Position numbers and translations under genes: made by a program | Part shown: positions 42,645 through 52,251 of the stretch, piece after piece | Layout of the letters: every line of letters starts with the position of its first letter | Numbering within the stretch: position 1 is the stretch's first letter | From: Flavobacteriaceae bacterium | GTDB lineage: Bacteria > Bacteroidota > Bacteroidia > Flavobacteriales > Flavobacteriaceae | Assembly: GCA_947457615.1 (NCBI GenBank) | Contig: CANGWK010000009.1 | Coordinates: forward strand, 1-64,000 | Direction of reading: 5' to 3' | Length of the DNA stretch: 64,000 nucleotides | Notes under the pieces: model-generated | Databases searched by the model: none | Told to the model about the DNA's origin: nothing | The model's input: only the letters and a program-made list of their open reading frames with translations

Positions 42645-43618
42645 AACAAGACTGTTTCTAAAACAGTATAATTTTTAGTTTCCAATTCATAAAAGTTCTG
42701 AACAACCGTTTTTGCTCCAAAGCTTTCTTTCCAAAATAAAAGCCCTGAATTTATTTTTCTTCCTTCAAATTCATTCGAGGTTCCAAAATCGAAAAAGTTT
42801 TTATCTTTAAAAACTTCCATAACCAAATGATGGTATAAATAATCTAAACTTCCAGTAATTTTCTTAGTTTCATTGCCTGAAATATACTGTGAATGCACAA
42901 CACTATTATTTACAAAAATAGTTGTTCCTGCAATTAAAACATCCTTGTCATAAACGTTAAATTGGCGAATGTTATTTGGAAAATAGTTCTTTAGCTTTGT
43001 GATTTCTGATAACGAATGAACAGGTTTAGCTTGATGTTTCAATTCTAGATTTGGAATTAAAATTTCATTCCAAAACAAATCAAAAGTAGTTTCTTCTTTA
43101 ATTATTAACTCCTTTTTCATTCCTTTTTTAACGCCCTCCATTCTGTTATTATCAATTAAGATTGAATTGGACAAATCTAAAACGGATAAAGCATCTCTTC
43201 TATTTAATTTAGCTTGAACAATAAATAAACAATATTCCAATTCTTCTGAAAAATAATCTGAATAAAAATTAGGCACATTTTTAACTATCAATTTATCTAT
43301 GGAATTCACATTTAAAAACTCTAAAACACATTTAAAAATTGAAATTACAGCACTTAATTTAGCTTTTTGATTTAAAACCAACCCCCCATAAGTAAGTCCT
43401 TGGTGCGAATATACTGTATTCCCTTCTCTGTTAGCAGGTAAAACCGCAACTACTTTTTCGCCATCCAAAACAATCAATGAATAATCTTCAAAACGATCGG
43501 AATGGTAATCCATGAAATTTCTATGAAATAAAAAAGTGGCGTTTTTGGCAACACTTATAAAAGTATTCCAAAGAGAAAAATCTTGCGGTTGGTATAATCT
43601 AACTTGGTAGTGTTTCAC
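42641..43618 (-). CDS. FemAB/GNAT-like acyltransferase
   Basis: 325 residues. The pattern resembles peptidoglycan-interpeptide or GNAT-type proteins with doubled acyltransferase folds: [15 protein letters not shown], the [13 protein letters not shown] region, HSQYISGNE, and [19 protein letters not shown] with [10 protein letters not shown] near the C-terminus. It starts with GTG. It overlaps the DegT aminotransferase by 4 bases, so it probably N-acylates the amino sugar made by that enzyme, taking the place of the left-handed-helix acetyltransferase (FdtC/QdtC) of known pathways. That role is inference from position. Confidence 0.72.
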   Translation of the reverse strand: MKHYQVRLYQPQDFSLWNTFISVAKNATFLFHRNFMDYHSDRFEDYSLIVLDGEKVVAVLPANREGNTVYSHQGLTYGGLVLNQKAKLSAVISIFKCVLEFLNVNSIDKLIVKNVPNFYSDYFSEELEYCLFIVQAKLNRRDALSVLDLSNSILIDNNRMEGVKKGMKKELIIKEETTFDLFWNEILIPNLELKHQAKPVHSLSEITKLKNYFPNNIRQFNVYDKDVLIAGTTIFVNNSVVHSQYISGNETKKITGSLDYLYHHLVMEVFKDKNFFDFGTSNEFEGRKINSGLLFWKESFGAKTVVQNFYELETKNYTVLETVLL

Positions 43619-43732
43619 GGGATACTATAAAAACTTTGGAAAATTACACATTTATTTAATATTAATTCTATTTTCAAATGTAGTAATGTAGAAATATTTA
43701 TATAAATTAGCATTTTACAAACAATTATTACA

Positions 43733-45550
43733 ATGCAATGTAAAGTTAAAATACTATATTTCTGGATAATTATACTTTTTTCTCCTTCTTTTTTTGGGCA
43801 GAATGTATCGTTCTATAAACAGTATAATGGTAGGTTCGATTTTACATTCATAGGAAATACAATGAATTTAGGCGAAAATAATGTTACAGTTGGATGTGAA
43901 AATATAGTAGTTACCTCCTCTTCTACAACCTTAAATTTAAATTCTGATTTTATTATTCAAAATGCCTATTTGTATTGGGCAGGTTCTGGTTTAGGGGATT
44001 TTAATGTACAATTAAATTCAGTTCCTATTTCTGCACAAAGAACTTTTTCAAATATATCAATTTCCTCTGGACTACACTATTTTAGTGCTTTTGCAGATGT
44101 AACCTCACAAATTATTAGCACAGGAAATGGCAATTATACTCTTTCGGATTTAGATGTTTCTCAAACGTTAATTAACGAATCTGGTTATTGCGACAACCGA
44201 ACCAACTTTGCAGGTTGGGCAATGATTATTGTTTATAAAGGAACCGCGTTACCTTTAAATCAGATTAACATTTACGATGGTTTGGAAAGTATACCTAATG
44301 AAATAACAATAAATTTAAATAACCTAAATGTTGTAGATGCAAATAATGCTCAAATCGGTTTTATTGCTTGGGAAGGGGATGCTAATCTATCTGTTAACGA
44401 AACCTTAAGTATAAACGGAAATACTTTAAGTAACCCTCCTTTAAACCCTGCAAACAATGCTTTTAACGGAACTAATAGCATTACTGGAAGTAATACTTTG
44501 TATAATATGGATTTGGATATTTACAACATCCAAAACAACATTGCAGTTGGAGATACCTCAGCTCAAATTCAATTGACTTCGGGCAGAGATGTTGTATTTA
44601 TAAATGCAGTAGTAACAAAACTTAATAGCCAATTGCCTGATGCGAGTGTTGTACTAAATTCGAATGTTCAAAATTGTGGTTCTAGAAGCATTGCATTAAA
44701 TTTTAACATTAATAATTTCAATTGTACCCAAGAACTTCCTGCAGCAACTCCAATAGCGATTTATGCAAATGGACAATTAGTTGCACAAACGCAAACTACC
44801 TCAACAATTCCAATTGACGGAAGTGAAACGCTACAAATTACAATTAACTTGCCGATTGAGATAATTGATAATTTTACAATATCCATTGTGGTTGATGATA
44901 ACGGAAGCGGACTGGGTACAGTTAGTGAAATTTCCGAAAATAATAACCAAGCAACAAGTCCATTACTTTCACTTTGGGCTACTCCAACATTCAATACATT
45001 ACCGCCACAAATGACATGTAATCAAGGGCTTACAAAAGGCACTTTTAATTTTTTTGACTATAGCAATTTGGCAATTAGCAATGCAACGGATACTTTTGCT
45101 GGTTTTTATGAAACAGTAGAAGATGCATCTTCAGCAACTAATACCATTTTAAATCCAACTAATTATACAGCAAATACTACTCCAAAAGAAATTTTTGTCA
45201 GAATAGAAAATCAACATTGTTTTGCTATAACCTCCTTTTTATTGCAAACAAAAATCTGTCCTCCAACATTTAATAACTATGTTTCTAATAATAATGATGG
45301 CGAAAACGATTCTTTTTCAATTGAAGGATTACGAGATATTTTCATGAATTTTGAATTAGAAATATACAACCGTTGGGGAAAATTAATTTGGACCGGAAAT
45401 AACAATTCTTCAGATTGGGATGGGATAGCTACTAATGGTTTGCGATTAGATAATTTGAATGTTCCAGAAGGCACTTATTACTATATTCTTAAATTAAATG
45501 ATAGCGATTACCCTGATCCTTTAACTGGTTGGTTGTATTACACAAAGTAA
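43733..45550 (+). CDS. T9SS type B cargo: surface protein with gliding-motility-associated C-terminal domain
   Basis: 605 residues. A signal peptide (to about FFGQ, 23) is followed by beta-rich repeats with an N/T/S-rich composition (residues ~25-290, including NAYLYWAGSGLGDFNVQL), a CARDB-like domain at about 295-420 (PDASVVLNSNVQNCG, then VDDNGSGLGTVSEISENNN), and the type B sorting domain at ~510-605: NNDGENDSFSIEGL, LEIYNRWGKLIW, DWDGIATNG, GTYYYILKL and the ending GWLYYTK. It is exported by the type IX system to the cell surface or medium, probably as an adhesin. No PorP/SprF-like partner is adjacent. Confidence 0.87.
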   Translation: MQCKVKILYFWIIILFSPSFFGQNVSFYKQYNGRFDFTFIGNTMNLGENNVTVGCENIVVTSSSTTLNLNSDFIIQNAYLYWAGSGLGDFNVQLNSVPISAQRTFSNISISSGLHYFSAFADVTSQIISTGNGNYTLSDLDVSQTLINESGYCDNRTNFAGWAMIIVYKGTALPLNQINIYDGLESIPNEITINLNNLNVVDANNAQIGFIAWEGDANLSVNETLSINGNTLSNPPLNPANNAFNGTNSITGSNTLYNMDLDIYNIQNNIAVGDTSAQIQLTSGRDVVFINAVVTKLNSQLPDASVVLNSNVQNCGSRSIALNFNINNFNCTQELPAATPIAIYANGQLVAQTQTTSTIPIDGSETLQITINLPIEIIDNFTISIVVDDNGSGLGTVSEISENNNQATSPLLSLWATPTFNTLPPQMTCNQGLTKGTFNFFDYSNLAISNATDTFAGFYETVEDASSATNTILNPTNYTANTTPKEIFVRIENQHCFAITSFLLQTKICPPTFNNYVSNNNDGENDSFSIEGLRDIFMNFELEIYNRWGKLIWTGNNNSSDWDGIATNGLRLDNLNVPEGTYYYILKLNDSDYPDPLTGWLYYTK

Positions 45551-45603
45551 ATTGGATATTTTAAAAATCTCTGTAACTTAGCAAACTAAATTCTAAGTAT
45601 TCT

Positions 45604-46422
45604 TTGAAACAAATTACTTCCATACAAAACCCTTTTATAAAAACGTTGCTACAATTGCAAGAAAAAGCGAAAATTCGGAAGCAATCTAGTACTTTTATTA
45701 TTGAAGGTAGAAGAGAAATTGAATTAGCTTTAAAAGGAAATTACGAACTTGTAACTATTCTATTTCTCCCAGAACTGATTTCAGATAAAGAAATTAATAA
45801 CAATATTGTTATCCAAAATAAAGCAAAGGAATCTCAAATTGAATTAATTGAAATCAATAAAGAAGTTTATCAAAAGATAGCTTACAGAGATACTACTGAG
45901 GGAATAATTGCTGTTGCAAGATCAAAATCTTTAGCATTATCCGATTTAAAATTACCTGAAAATCCATTAATTTTGGTTTTAGAATCCATAGAAAAACCAG
46001 GGAATATTGGCGCCATGCTTCGCACCTGTGATGCTGCCAAAATAGATGCGGTAATTTTAGCCAACCCTATAACCGATTTATATAATCCAAATCTTATTCG
46101 ATCCAGCGTGGGATGTCTTTTCACCAACCAAATTGCTTCTGGAACAAGTGAAGAAGTGATTGAGTTTTTGAAAGATAAAAAAATAGCCATTTTCAGTGCC
46201 ACTTTGCAGAATTCTAATTCGTACCATACACAAAATTATACCTCACCATCAGCAATTGCAGTAGGGACCGAAGCGACAGGCCTTTCTCAGGTATGGAGAG
46301 ATACTGCTACCCAAAATATAATCATTCCAATGCAAGGTCAAATCGATTCTATGAATGTTTCGGTTGCCGCAGCTATTTTATTATTTGAAGCCAAAAGACA
46401 ACGCGGTTTTGAAGCTTTTTAA
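45604..46422 (+). CDS. TrmH/SpoU-family (SPOUT) rRNA 2'-O-methyltransferase
   Basis: 272 residues with all three SPOUT signatures: ESIEKPGNIGAMLRTCDAA (motif 1), AVGTEATGLSQ (motif 2) and IPMQGQIDSMNVSVAAAI (motif 3). The N-terminal ~95 residues (FIIEGRREIELAL) form the RNA-binding SpoU substrate domain. It methylates 2'-OH of a ribose in rRNA or tRNA; the site is not predictable. Translation appears to start at TTG (45604), since MKQITSIQNPFIK is the usual N-terminus and there is no ATG in the right place. Confidence 0.9.
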   Translation: MKQITSIQNPFIKTLLQLQEKAKIRKQSSTFIIEGRREIELALKGNYELVTILFLPELISDKEINNNIVIQNKAKESQIELIEINKEVYQKIAYRDTTEGIIAVARSKSLALSDLKLPENPLILVLESIEKPGNIGAMLRTCDAAKIDAVILANPITDLYNPNLIRSSVGCLFTNQIASGTSEEVIEFLKDKKIAIFSATLQNSNSYHTQNYTSPSAIAVGTEATGLSQVWRDTATQNIIIPMQGQIDSMNVSVAAAILLFEAKRQRGFEAF

Positions 46423-46433
46423 ATTCCCAAATT

Positions 46434-47985
46434 ATGAAGTACAAATTACTCTTTCTTTTATTTATTACAACGCTAATTACTAGTGCACAAATTACAGAAG
46501 CCAAACTTGACGATTTGGTAAATCGTACCATGAAAACGTTTAATGTTCCTGGTATTGCCGTTGCAATTGTTAAAGATGGCAAAGTGGTTATATCAAAAGG
46601 ATATGGTGTTTCCAATATTAAAACAAAACAAAAAGTAGATGGAAATACACTTTTTGGAATTGCTTCTAATAGTAAAGCCTTTACCTCAGCAGCATTAGCA
46701 ATGCTTGTAGACGAAAAGAAAATCAACTGGGACGACAAGGTTATTAAATACATTCCGGAATTTAAAATGTACAATGATTATGTCACCAACGAATTTACTA
46801 TTAGGGATTTACTAACCCATAGAAGTGGTCTTGGTCTAGGCGCAGGAGATTTGATGATTTGGCCTGACGGACATAATTTCACTCCGAAAGACATAATAAA
46901 AAATATTCATTTTTTGAAACCAGTTTCGGCTTTTAGAACTAAATACGATTATGACAACTTATTATATGTGATTGCTGGTGAGGTAATTGAACGCATTTCG
47001 GGTAAATCTTGGTGCGATTTTATTGATGTCAGAATTTTGAAACCTTTAAAAATGGACCATAGTGCATCTTCTTGGCGTTTTTTAAAAGATACTACCAATA
47101 CAATTGTACCACATGTTCCAACCAACGGAAAATTAGAAATTATAAAACGATATACCAATCCAATTTTTGATGCCGCTGCCGGAATTTATACCAGTACCAA
47201 TGATTTGAGTAAATGGGTTATTGCTCAATTAAACCATGGAAAATATGGAACTAACAATGAAAATAATTTGTTTAGTGAAGCAGTTCAAAAGGATATGTGG
47301 ACTCCACAAACTATTTTGCCTTTAAATAATATGAAACCCTACAGTTGCAATTTTAAAGCCTACGGTTTAGGGTGGCAATTAACCGATATCAACGGCCATT
47401 TACAAGTTTCCCATACGGGCGGACTAGACGGAATTGTAACCCAAACAATAATGATTCCCGATTTACAACTTGGAATTATAGTGTTAACCAACCAACAATC
47501 AGGTTCTGCATTTAATGCTATATCTAATACTATTAAGGATAGTTATTTGGGATTGCATTTTCCAGATCATGTGGTTACATTAAGCACTGGCAGAAAACAA
47601 GTAGAAGAAAACGCGGATAAGATTACAGAAGAAGTTTGGATTAAAGTAAATCAAAACGTTGTGACTAATACCCAATTAGAACCTAAAAAAAATTACTGGT
47701 AATTATCAAGATAATTGGTTTGGAAAAATTAGCATTCGCCAAAGCAAAGGAACTTTACGTTTTCAATCGGAACGTTCACCAAGGCTTTCAGGCTCTATGT
47801 TTTACTATAAAGAAAATACCTATGCTGTAAAATGGGACAATAGAAGTCTTAATGCCGATGCATTTATTCACTTTGATATTGATTCCAATGGTATTGCTAC
47901 TCATTTTAAAATGGAAGCCATTTCGCCATTAACCGATTTTAGTTTCGACTTTCAAGATTTAGATTTTGCTAAAGATTTGGATTAA
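46434..47985 (+). pseudogene. Serine hydrolase (beta-lactamase family) with frameshift in an A8 tract
   Basis: The first frame (46434-47702, 422 residues) has a signal peptide (MKYKLLFLLFITTLITSAQ) and the class C beta-lactamase/penicillin-binding-protein fold: SNSK (Ser78, Lys81), YDYDN as the YxN element, and HTGG. At 47685-47692 there is a run of eight A. Removing one A continues the frame as ITGNYQDNWFGKISI and onward to the stop at 47985, adding a DUF3471-like C-terminal beta domain of ~95 residues (SGSMFYYKENTYAVKWDN). So the intact gene would give ~516 residues. Either a real mutation or slippery homopolymer, or a base-calling error. The catalytic domain remains whole in the first frame. 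Confidence 0.82.
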
Positions 47986-48096
47986 ATTTATTTCATTTAA
48001 ATAATTTCTGAATTTAACTCTGTTCAATTAAAAAAATCCTTTTTTTAGTACACTTTCAATATTTATTTCTACTTTTATATAATCGAATAATCTGCC

Positions 48097-50316
48097 ATGA
48101 CCGAGATAAATTTAGAAGAAGAAAAAAAAGCACTAACACGAGAATATAAGCAGCTATTACGCATTAGTTATCAGACACTTACGGCCGAAGATAAAAAATT
48201 AATTCGGAAAGCATTTGATGTTGCAGTTGACGCTCACAAAGACCAACGCAGAAAATCAGGAGAGGCATATATTTTTCATCCAATAGGCGTTGCAAAAATT
48301 GTTGCTTCTGAAATTGGTTTAGGTCCAACTGCTATCGCCGCCTCTTTACTTCACGATGTTGTAGAGGATACTCCAATAACTATTGAAGATATTGAAAAGC
48401 AATTTAATCCCAAAATTGCTCAATTAGTAGAAGGTTTAACCAAGATTTCTCAGGTTAAAAAAGACATGAATATCTCAATGCAAGCGGAAAATTTCCGTAA
48501 AATGCTATTAACACTAAACGATGATGTTCGTGTTATCTTGATAAAAATAGCCGATCGTTTGCACAATATGCAAACTATGGATTCTATGCCTGACTACAAG
48601 CAGGTTAAAATTGCTTCTGAAACATTATACATTTATGCACCTCTTGCACATCGACTTGGTCTATATAACATTAAAACCAAACTAGAAGATTTAGGATTAA
48701 AATATACTGAACCTAAAATATTTGATGACATTGTAAGTAAAATTAAAGAAACTAAAGAAGAACAAGACGAGTACATAAAATTAGTTTCTAATGTGTTAAA
48801 AAAAACACTAAACGAAGAAGGAATAGATTATGTCATTAAAGGAAGACCAAAATCTATCTATTCTATTCGTAGAAAAATGCTTACGCAGAATGTTACTTTT
48901 GATGAAGTTTATGACAAATTTGCTTTAAGAATAATATATAAATCCAATCCACACGAAGAAAAATTCTTGGCATGGAAAATTTATTCTATAGTAACCGATC
49001 ATTATAGACCATCCCCTAGCAGGCTAAGAGATTGGATTTCCTCGCCAAAATCTACTGGATATGAAGCCCTTCACATTACTGTTATGGGGCCTAAAGGAAG
49101 ATGGGTAGAAATTCAAGTGCGTAGTGAACGCATGGATGAAATTGCCGAAAAAGGATACGCAGCTCACTATAAATACAAGCAAGGTGCTGCCGAAGAAAAT
49201 GGATTAGATGTTTGGTTGAATCTATTGAAAGAGGCCTTAGAAAATTCGGAGACAAATGCTGTAGATTTTGTTGAAGATTTTAAAATGAATTTATATGCCA
49301 AAGAAATCTTTGTCTTCACTCCCAAAGGAGAAATAAAATCATTACCAAAAGGAGCAACTTCATTGGACTTTGCTTTTAGCATACACTCTGAAATCGGAAT
49401 AAAAACAAGGGGAACCAGAGTGAATGGCAAATTAGTACAACTTAACCACGAATTAAAAAGTGGAGATCAAATTGAAGTAATTACTTCGGCCAATCAAAAG
49501 CCAACTATTAACTGGCTGGATTATGTAACTACCTCTAGAGCAAAAAATAAAATTCGAAATGTTCTTAATGAAGATACCAAAAAAATAGCTGAAGAAGGAA
49601 GAGAACTACTTACTAGAAAATTAAAGCACTTAAAAATCATATTAAGTGAAGCGGTAATCAATGAATTAGTTGTGTTCTTTAAACTTAAAACTAGTTTGGA
49701 TTTGTTTTACCGTATAGGAATTGGAGCTATTGAAAACCAACAGTTGAAAGATTATGCTGCTCAAAAAAGCAACACGTTAATCAACTTTTTTAAAAACAAA
49801 ATAAAACGTTCCCCAAGCTCAGCACCAGAAAATATTCATAAACAAGAGTTAAGTAGTAATTACGACTTGCTAGTTTTCGGAAAAGAGCAAGATCGATTAG
49901 ACTATAAATTATCGGCTTGCTGCAATCCTATTCCGGGAGACGATGTTTTTGGATTTGTCACTATAAACGAAGGTATCAAAATACACAAAAAAGATTGTCC
50001 AAACGCAATTGCAATGCAATCTAACTATGCCTATAGAATTATGCAAGCGAAATGGATTGATTCATCGCAGCAAGAATTCAAAGCCATCTTAAAAATTACA
50101 GGAATGGATACATTAGGTTTAACTAACGAACTAACCAAAATAATTTCTAACCAAATGCATGTTAATATACAGAGTATAGCTCTAAGCGGTGATGCCGGAA
50201 TTTTTTATGGTCAAGTAACCGTTGTAGTGCAAAACAATACTATCTTGAAAAAATTAATAGATAACATCAAAAAAATTGACGGAATTGAAAAAGTTACACG
50301 CGTATATAAAAATTAA
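48097..50316 (+). CDS. rsh: Bifunctional (p)ppGpp synthetase/hydrolase (RelA/SpoT homologue)
   Basis: 739 residues. HD hydrolase domain: HPIGVAKIVASEIGLG and LLHDVVEDTPI (His86, Asp87; HDxxED retained), and IADRLHNMQT. Synthetase domain: GRPKSIYSIRRKM, DKFALRIIY and SPKSTGYEALHITV. A TGS domain (EIFVFTPKGEIKSLPKGATS) and a C-terminal ACT domain (about 665-739) follow. It makes and degrades the stringent-response alarmone; both catalytic halves look intact. It stands upstream of the Fur-type gene with a 78-base spacer. Confidence 0.95.
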   Translation: MTEINLEEEKKALTREYKQLLRISYQTLTAEDKKLIRKAFDVAVDAHKDQRRKSGEAYIFHPIGVAKIVASEIGLGPTAIAASLLHDVVEDTPITIEDIEKQFNPKIAQLVEGLTKISQVKKDMNISMQAENFRKMLLTLNDDVRVILIKIADRLHNMQTMDSMPDYKQVKIASETLYIYAPLAHRLGLYNIKTKLEDLGLKYTEPKIFDDIVSKIKETKEEQDEYIKLVSNVLKKTLNEEGIDYVIKGRPKSIYSIRRKMLTQNVTFDEVYDKFALRIIYKSNPHEEKFLAWKIYSIVTDHYRPSPSRLRDWISSPKSTGYEALHITVMGPKGRWVEIQVRSERMDEIAEKGYAAHYKYKQGAAEENGLDVWLNLLKEALENSETNAVDFVEDFKMNLYAKEIFVFTPKGEIKSLPKGATSLDFAFSIHSEIGIKTRGTRVNGKLVQLNHELKSGDQIEVITSANQKPTINWLDYVTTSRAKNKIRNVLNEDTKKIAEEGRELLTRKLKHLKIILSEAVINELVVFFKLKTSLDLFYRIGIGAIENQQLKDYAAQKSNTLINFFKNKIKRSPSSAPENIHKQELSSNYDLLVFGKEQDRLDYKLSACCNPIPGDDVFGFVTINEGIKIHKKDCPNAIAMQSNYAYRIMQAKWIDSSQQEFKAILKITGMDTLGLTNELTKIISNQMHVNIQSIALSGDAGIFYGQVTVVVQNNTILKKLIDNIKKIDGIEKVTRVYKN

Positions 50317-50389
50317 ATTTCAATGCCTTTTATTAACAAGTAGTTTATAACTTTAAACTCTTAAATTTCAATTCTTATAAACTAAAATT

Positions 50390-50397
50390 TATCTTTG
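50390..50397 (+). promoter_or_regulatory. TAnnTTTG -7 box immediately before the Fur-family gene
   Basis: TATCTTTG ends 6 bases before the ATG at 50404, so the mRNA would be leaderless or nearly so. No TTG -33 box at the usual distance. Confidence 0.45.
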
Positions 50398-50403
50398 CAT
50401 AAT

Positions 50404-50856
50404 ATGACACTAATCGCGACCGATAACAGTAAAAATCAAGATATTGTAAAGAATGTTTTTACTAGTTATCTTGAAAATAAAGGCCACCGAAAAACACCGG
50501 AACGCTATGCTATTCTTCAAGAAATTTACGATAATGAAGAGCATTTTGATATTGAAAATTTATATATCAAAATGAAGAATAAAAATTATCGTGTAAGTCG
50601 AGCAACTCTTTATAATACAATTGAACTTTTGTTAGATTGTGGATTGGTTAGAAAACACCAATTTGGGCAAAACCAAGCACATTATGAAAAATCCTATTTT
50701 GATAAGCAACACGATCATATTATTATGACAGATTCAGGGGAGGTTATAGAATTTTGTGATCCTAGAATTCAAACCATAAAACAAACCATAGAGGAAATTT
50801 TCAATATTGAAATTACAAACCACTCTTTGTATTTTTATGCCAATAAAAAAGAATAA
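50404..50856 (+). CDS. Fur-family transcriptional regulator
   Basis: 150 residues from MTLIATDN. The winged-helix domain contains [16 protein letters not shown] and [21 protein letters not shown]. The dimerisation domain has [22 protein letters not shown], with the HDH metal-site pattern; the CxxC pairs of zinc-structural Fur proteins are absent. It probably senses iron, zinc or peroxide; which one cannot be said. The frame is open 3 more codons to a TTG that lies inside the promoter box, so ATG is used. It lies 50 bases upstream of purA. Confidence 0.87.
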   Translation: MTLIATDNSKNQDIVKNVFTSYLENKGHRKTPERYAILQEIYDNEEHFDIENLYIKMKNKNYRVSRATLYNTIELLLDCGLVRKHQFGQNQAHYEKSYFDKQHDHIIMTDSGEVIEFCDPRIQTIKQTIEEIFNIEITNHSLYFYANKKE

Positions 50857-50906
50857 TTAGATATTGCATAACTAATCAAAACAAATTAACTACAAACAAT
50901 AATACA

Positions 50907-52178
50907 ATGGCCGTAGATTTACTACTCGGATTACAATGGGGCGATGAAGGAAAAGGAAAAATAGTTGACGTTCTAACTTCTAAATATGACATTATTGCTC
51001 GTTTTCAAGGTGGCCCAAATGCAGGACATACGCTTGAATTTGATGGAATTAAACATGTCTTGAGAACTATTCCTTCAGGCATTTTTCATGATAACAATAT
51101 TAATGTTATTGGTAATGGTGTAGTGATTGATCCGGTAGTTTTTAAAAGCGAAATAGATGGTTTAGCAAAATTTAATTTGGACATAAAATCTAAATTAATA
51201 ATTTCTAGGAAAGCGCATTTAATACTTCCTACCCACCGATTATTAGATGCGGCATCAGAAGCATCAAAAGGAAAAGCAAAAATTGGTTCTACTTTAAAAG
51301 GAATTGGGCCAACCTATATGGACAAAACCGGCAGAAATGGAATCCGTGTTGGCGATATCGAGTTAGCAGATTTTAAAGAACGATATAGAGCATTAGCAGA
51401 TAAACACGAAGCCATGATTGCATTTTACAATGTTGACATTCAATATAATTTAGCCGAACTAGAAGCCGAATTCTTTGACGCTATAAAAGAATTAAAAAAA
51501 TTAACTTTTATAGATAGTGAAGAATATTTAGCACAAGCTCAAAAAGCAGGAAAATCTATTCTTTGTGAAGGAGCACAAGGTTCTTTATTGGATGTAGATT
51601 TCGGAACCTATCCATTTGTAACCTCATCTAATACAACCGCTGCTGGTGCTTGTACTGGATTGGGTATTGCACCTAATAAAATAAAAGAAGTATATGGGAT
51701 TTTCAAGGCCTATACTACTCGTGTTGGTTCAGGACCTTTTCCTACAGAAGATTTTGAAGAAGCTGGAGATATGATGGCAAGCGTTGGAAACGAATTTGGT
51801 AGTGTTACTGGAAGAAAACGTCGTTGCGGTTGGTTGGATCTGGTAGCCTTAAAATATGCAATACAAGTAAACGGAGTAACGCAACTGATGATGATGAAGG
51901 GCGATGTACTTTCGGGGTTTGAAACATTAAAAGTAGGAACTTCTTATAATTACAAAGGGGATGTTATCCATCATTTACCCTACAACATCGAAGAGGAAAA
52001 CGTAACTCCAATTTATACCGAGTTTAAAGGATGGCAAGCTGATTTAACAGGCTTAACTACTTTTGAAAGTTTACCTAAAGAATTAAAGGATTATATCGAA
52101 TTTATTGAAAAAGAAGTCGAAGTGCCTATCAAAATAGTTTCGGTAGGACCAGATAGAAAACAAACAATTACAAGATAA
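50907..52178 (+). CDS. purA: Adenylosuccinate synthetase
   Basis: 423 residues. The GTP-binding GLQWGDEGKGKIVD (8-21) with catalytic Asp, the GGPNAGHT loop, GSTLKGIGPTYMDKTGR, and the C-terminal VGPDRKQTI are all present. It joins IMP and aspartate in AMP synthesis. A strong terminator follows. The upstream Fur-type gene is in the same direction; this order (RelA/SpoT, Fur, purA) looks like a conserved core block. Confidence 0.97.
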   Translation: MAVDLLLGLQWGDEGKGKIVDVLTSKYDIIARFQGGPNAGHTLEFDGIKHVLRTIPSGIFHDNNINVIGNGVVIDPVVFKSEIDGLAKFNLDIKSKLIISRKAHLILPTHRLLDAASEASKGKAKIGSTLKGIGPTYMDKTGRNGIRVGDIELADFKERYRALADKHEAMIAFYNVDIQYNLAELEAEFFDAIKELKKLTFIDSEEYLAQAQKAGKSILCEGAQGSLLDVDFGTYPFVTSSNTTAAGACTGLGIAPNKIKEVYGIFKAYTTRVGSGPFPTEDFEEAGDMMASVGNEFGSVTGRKRRCGWLDLVALKYAIQVNGVTQLMMMKGDVLSGFETLKVGTSYNYKGDVIHHLPYNIEEENVTPIYTEFKGWQADLTGLTTFESLPKELKDYIEFIEKEVEVPIKIVSVGPDRKQTITR

Positions 52179-52196
52179 AAATCTACAGATACTAAA

Positions 52197-52232
52197 AATC
52201 CCCAATAGAAAATTTCTGTTGGGGATTCTTTA
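52197..52232 (+). terminator. Terminator after purA
   Basis: AATCCCCAATAGAAA (52197-52211) pairs with TTTCTGTTGGGGATT (52213-52227) with one G.U pair, followed by CTTTATTTT. Confidence 0.8.
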
Positions 52233-52251
52233 TTTTAGGAAATTGTGGTTT

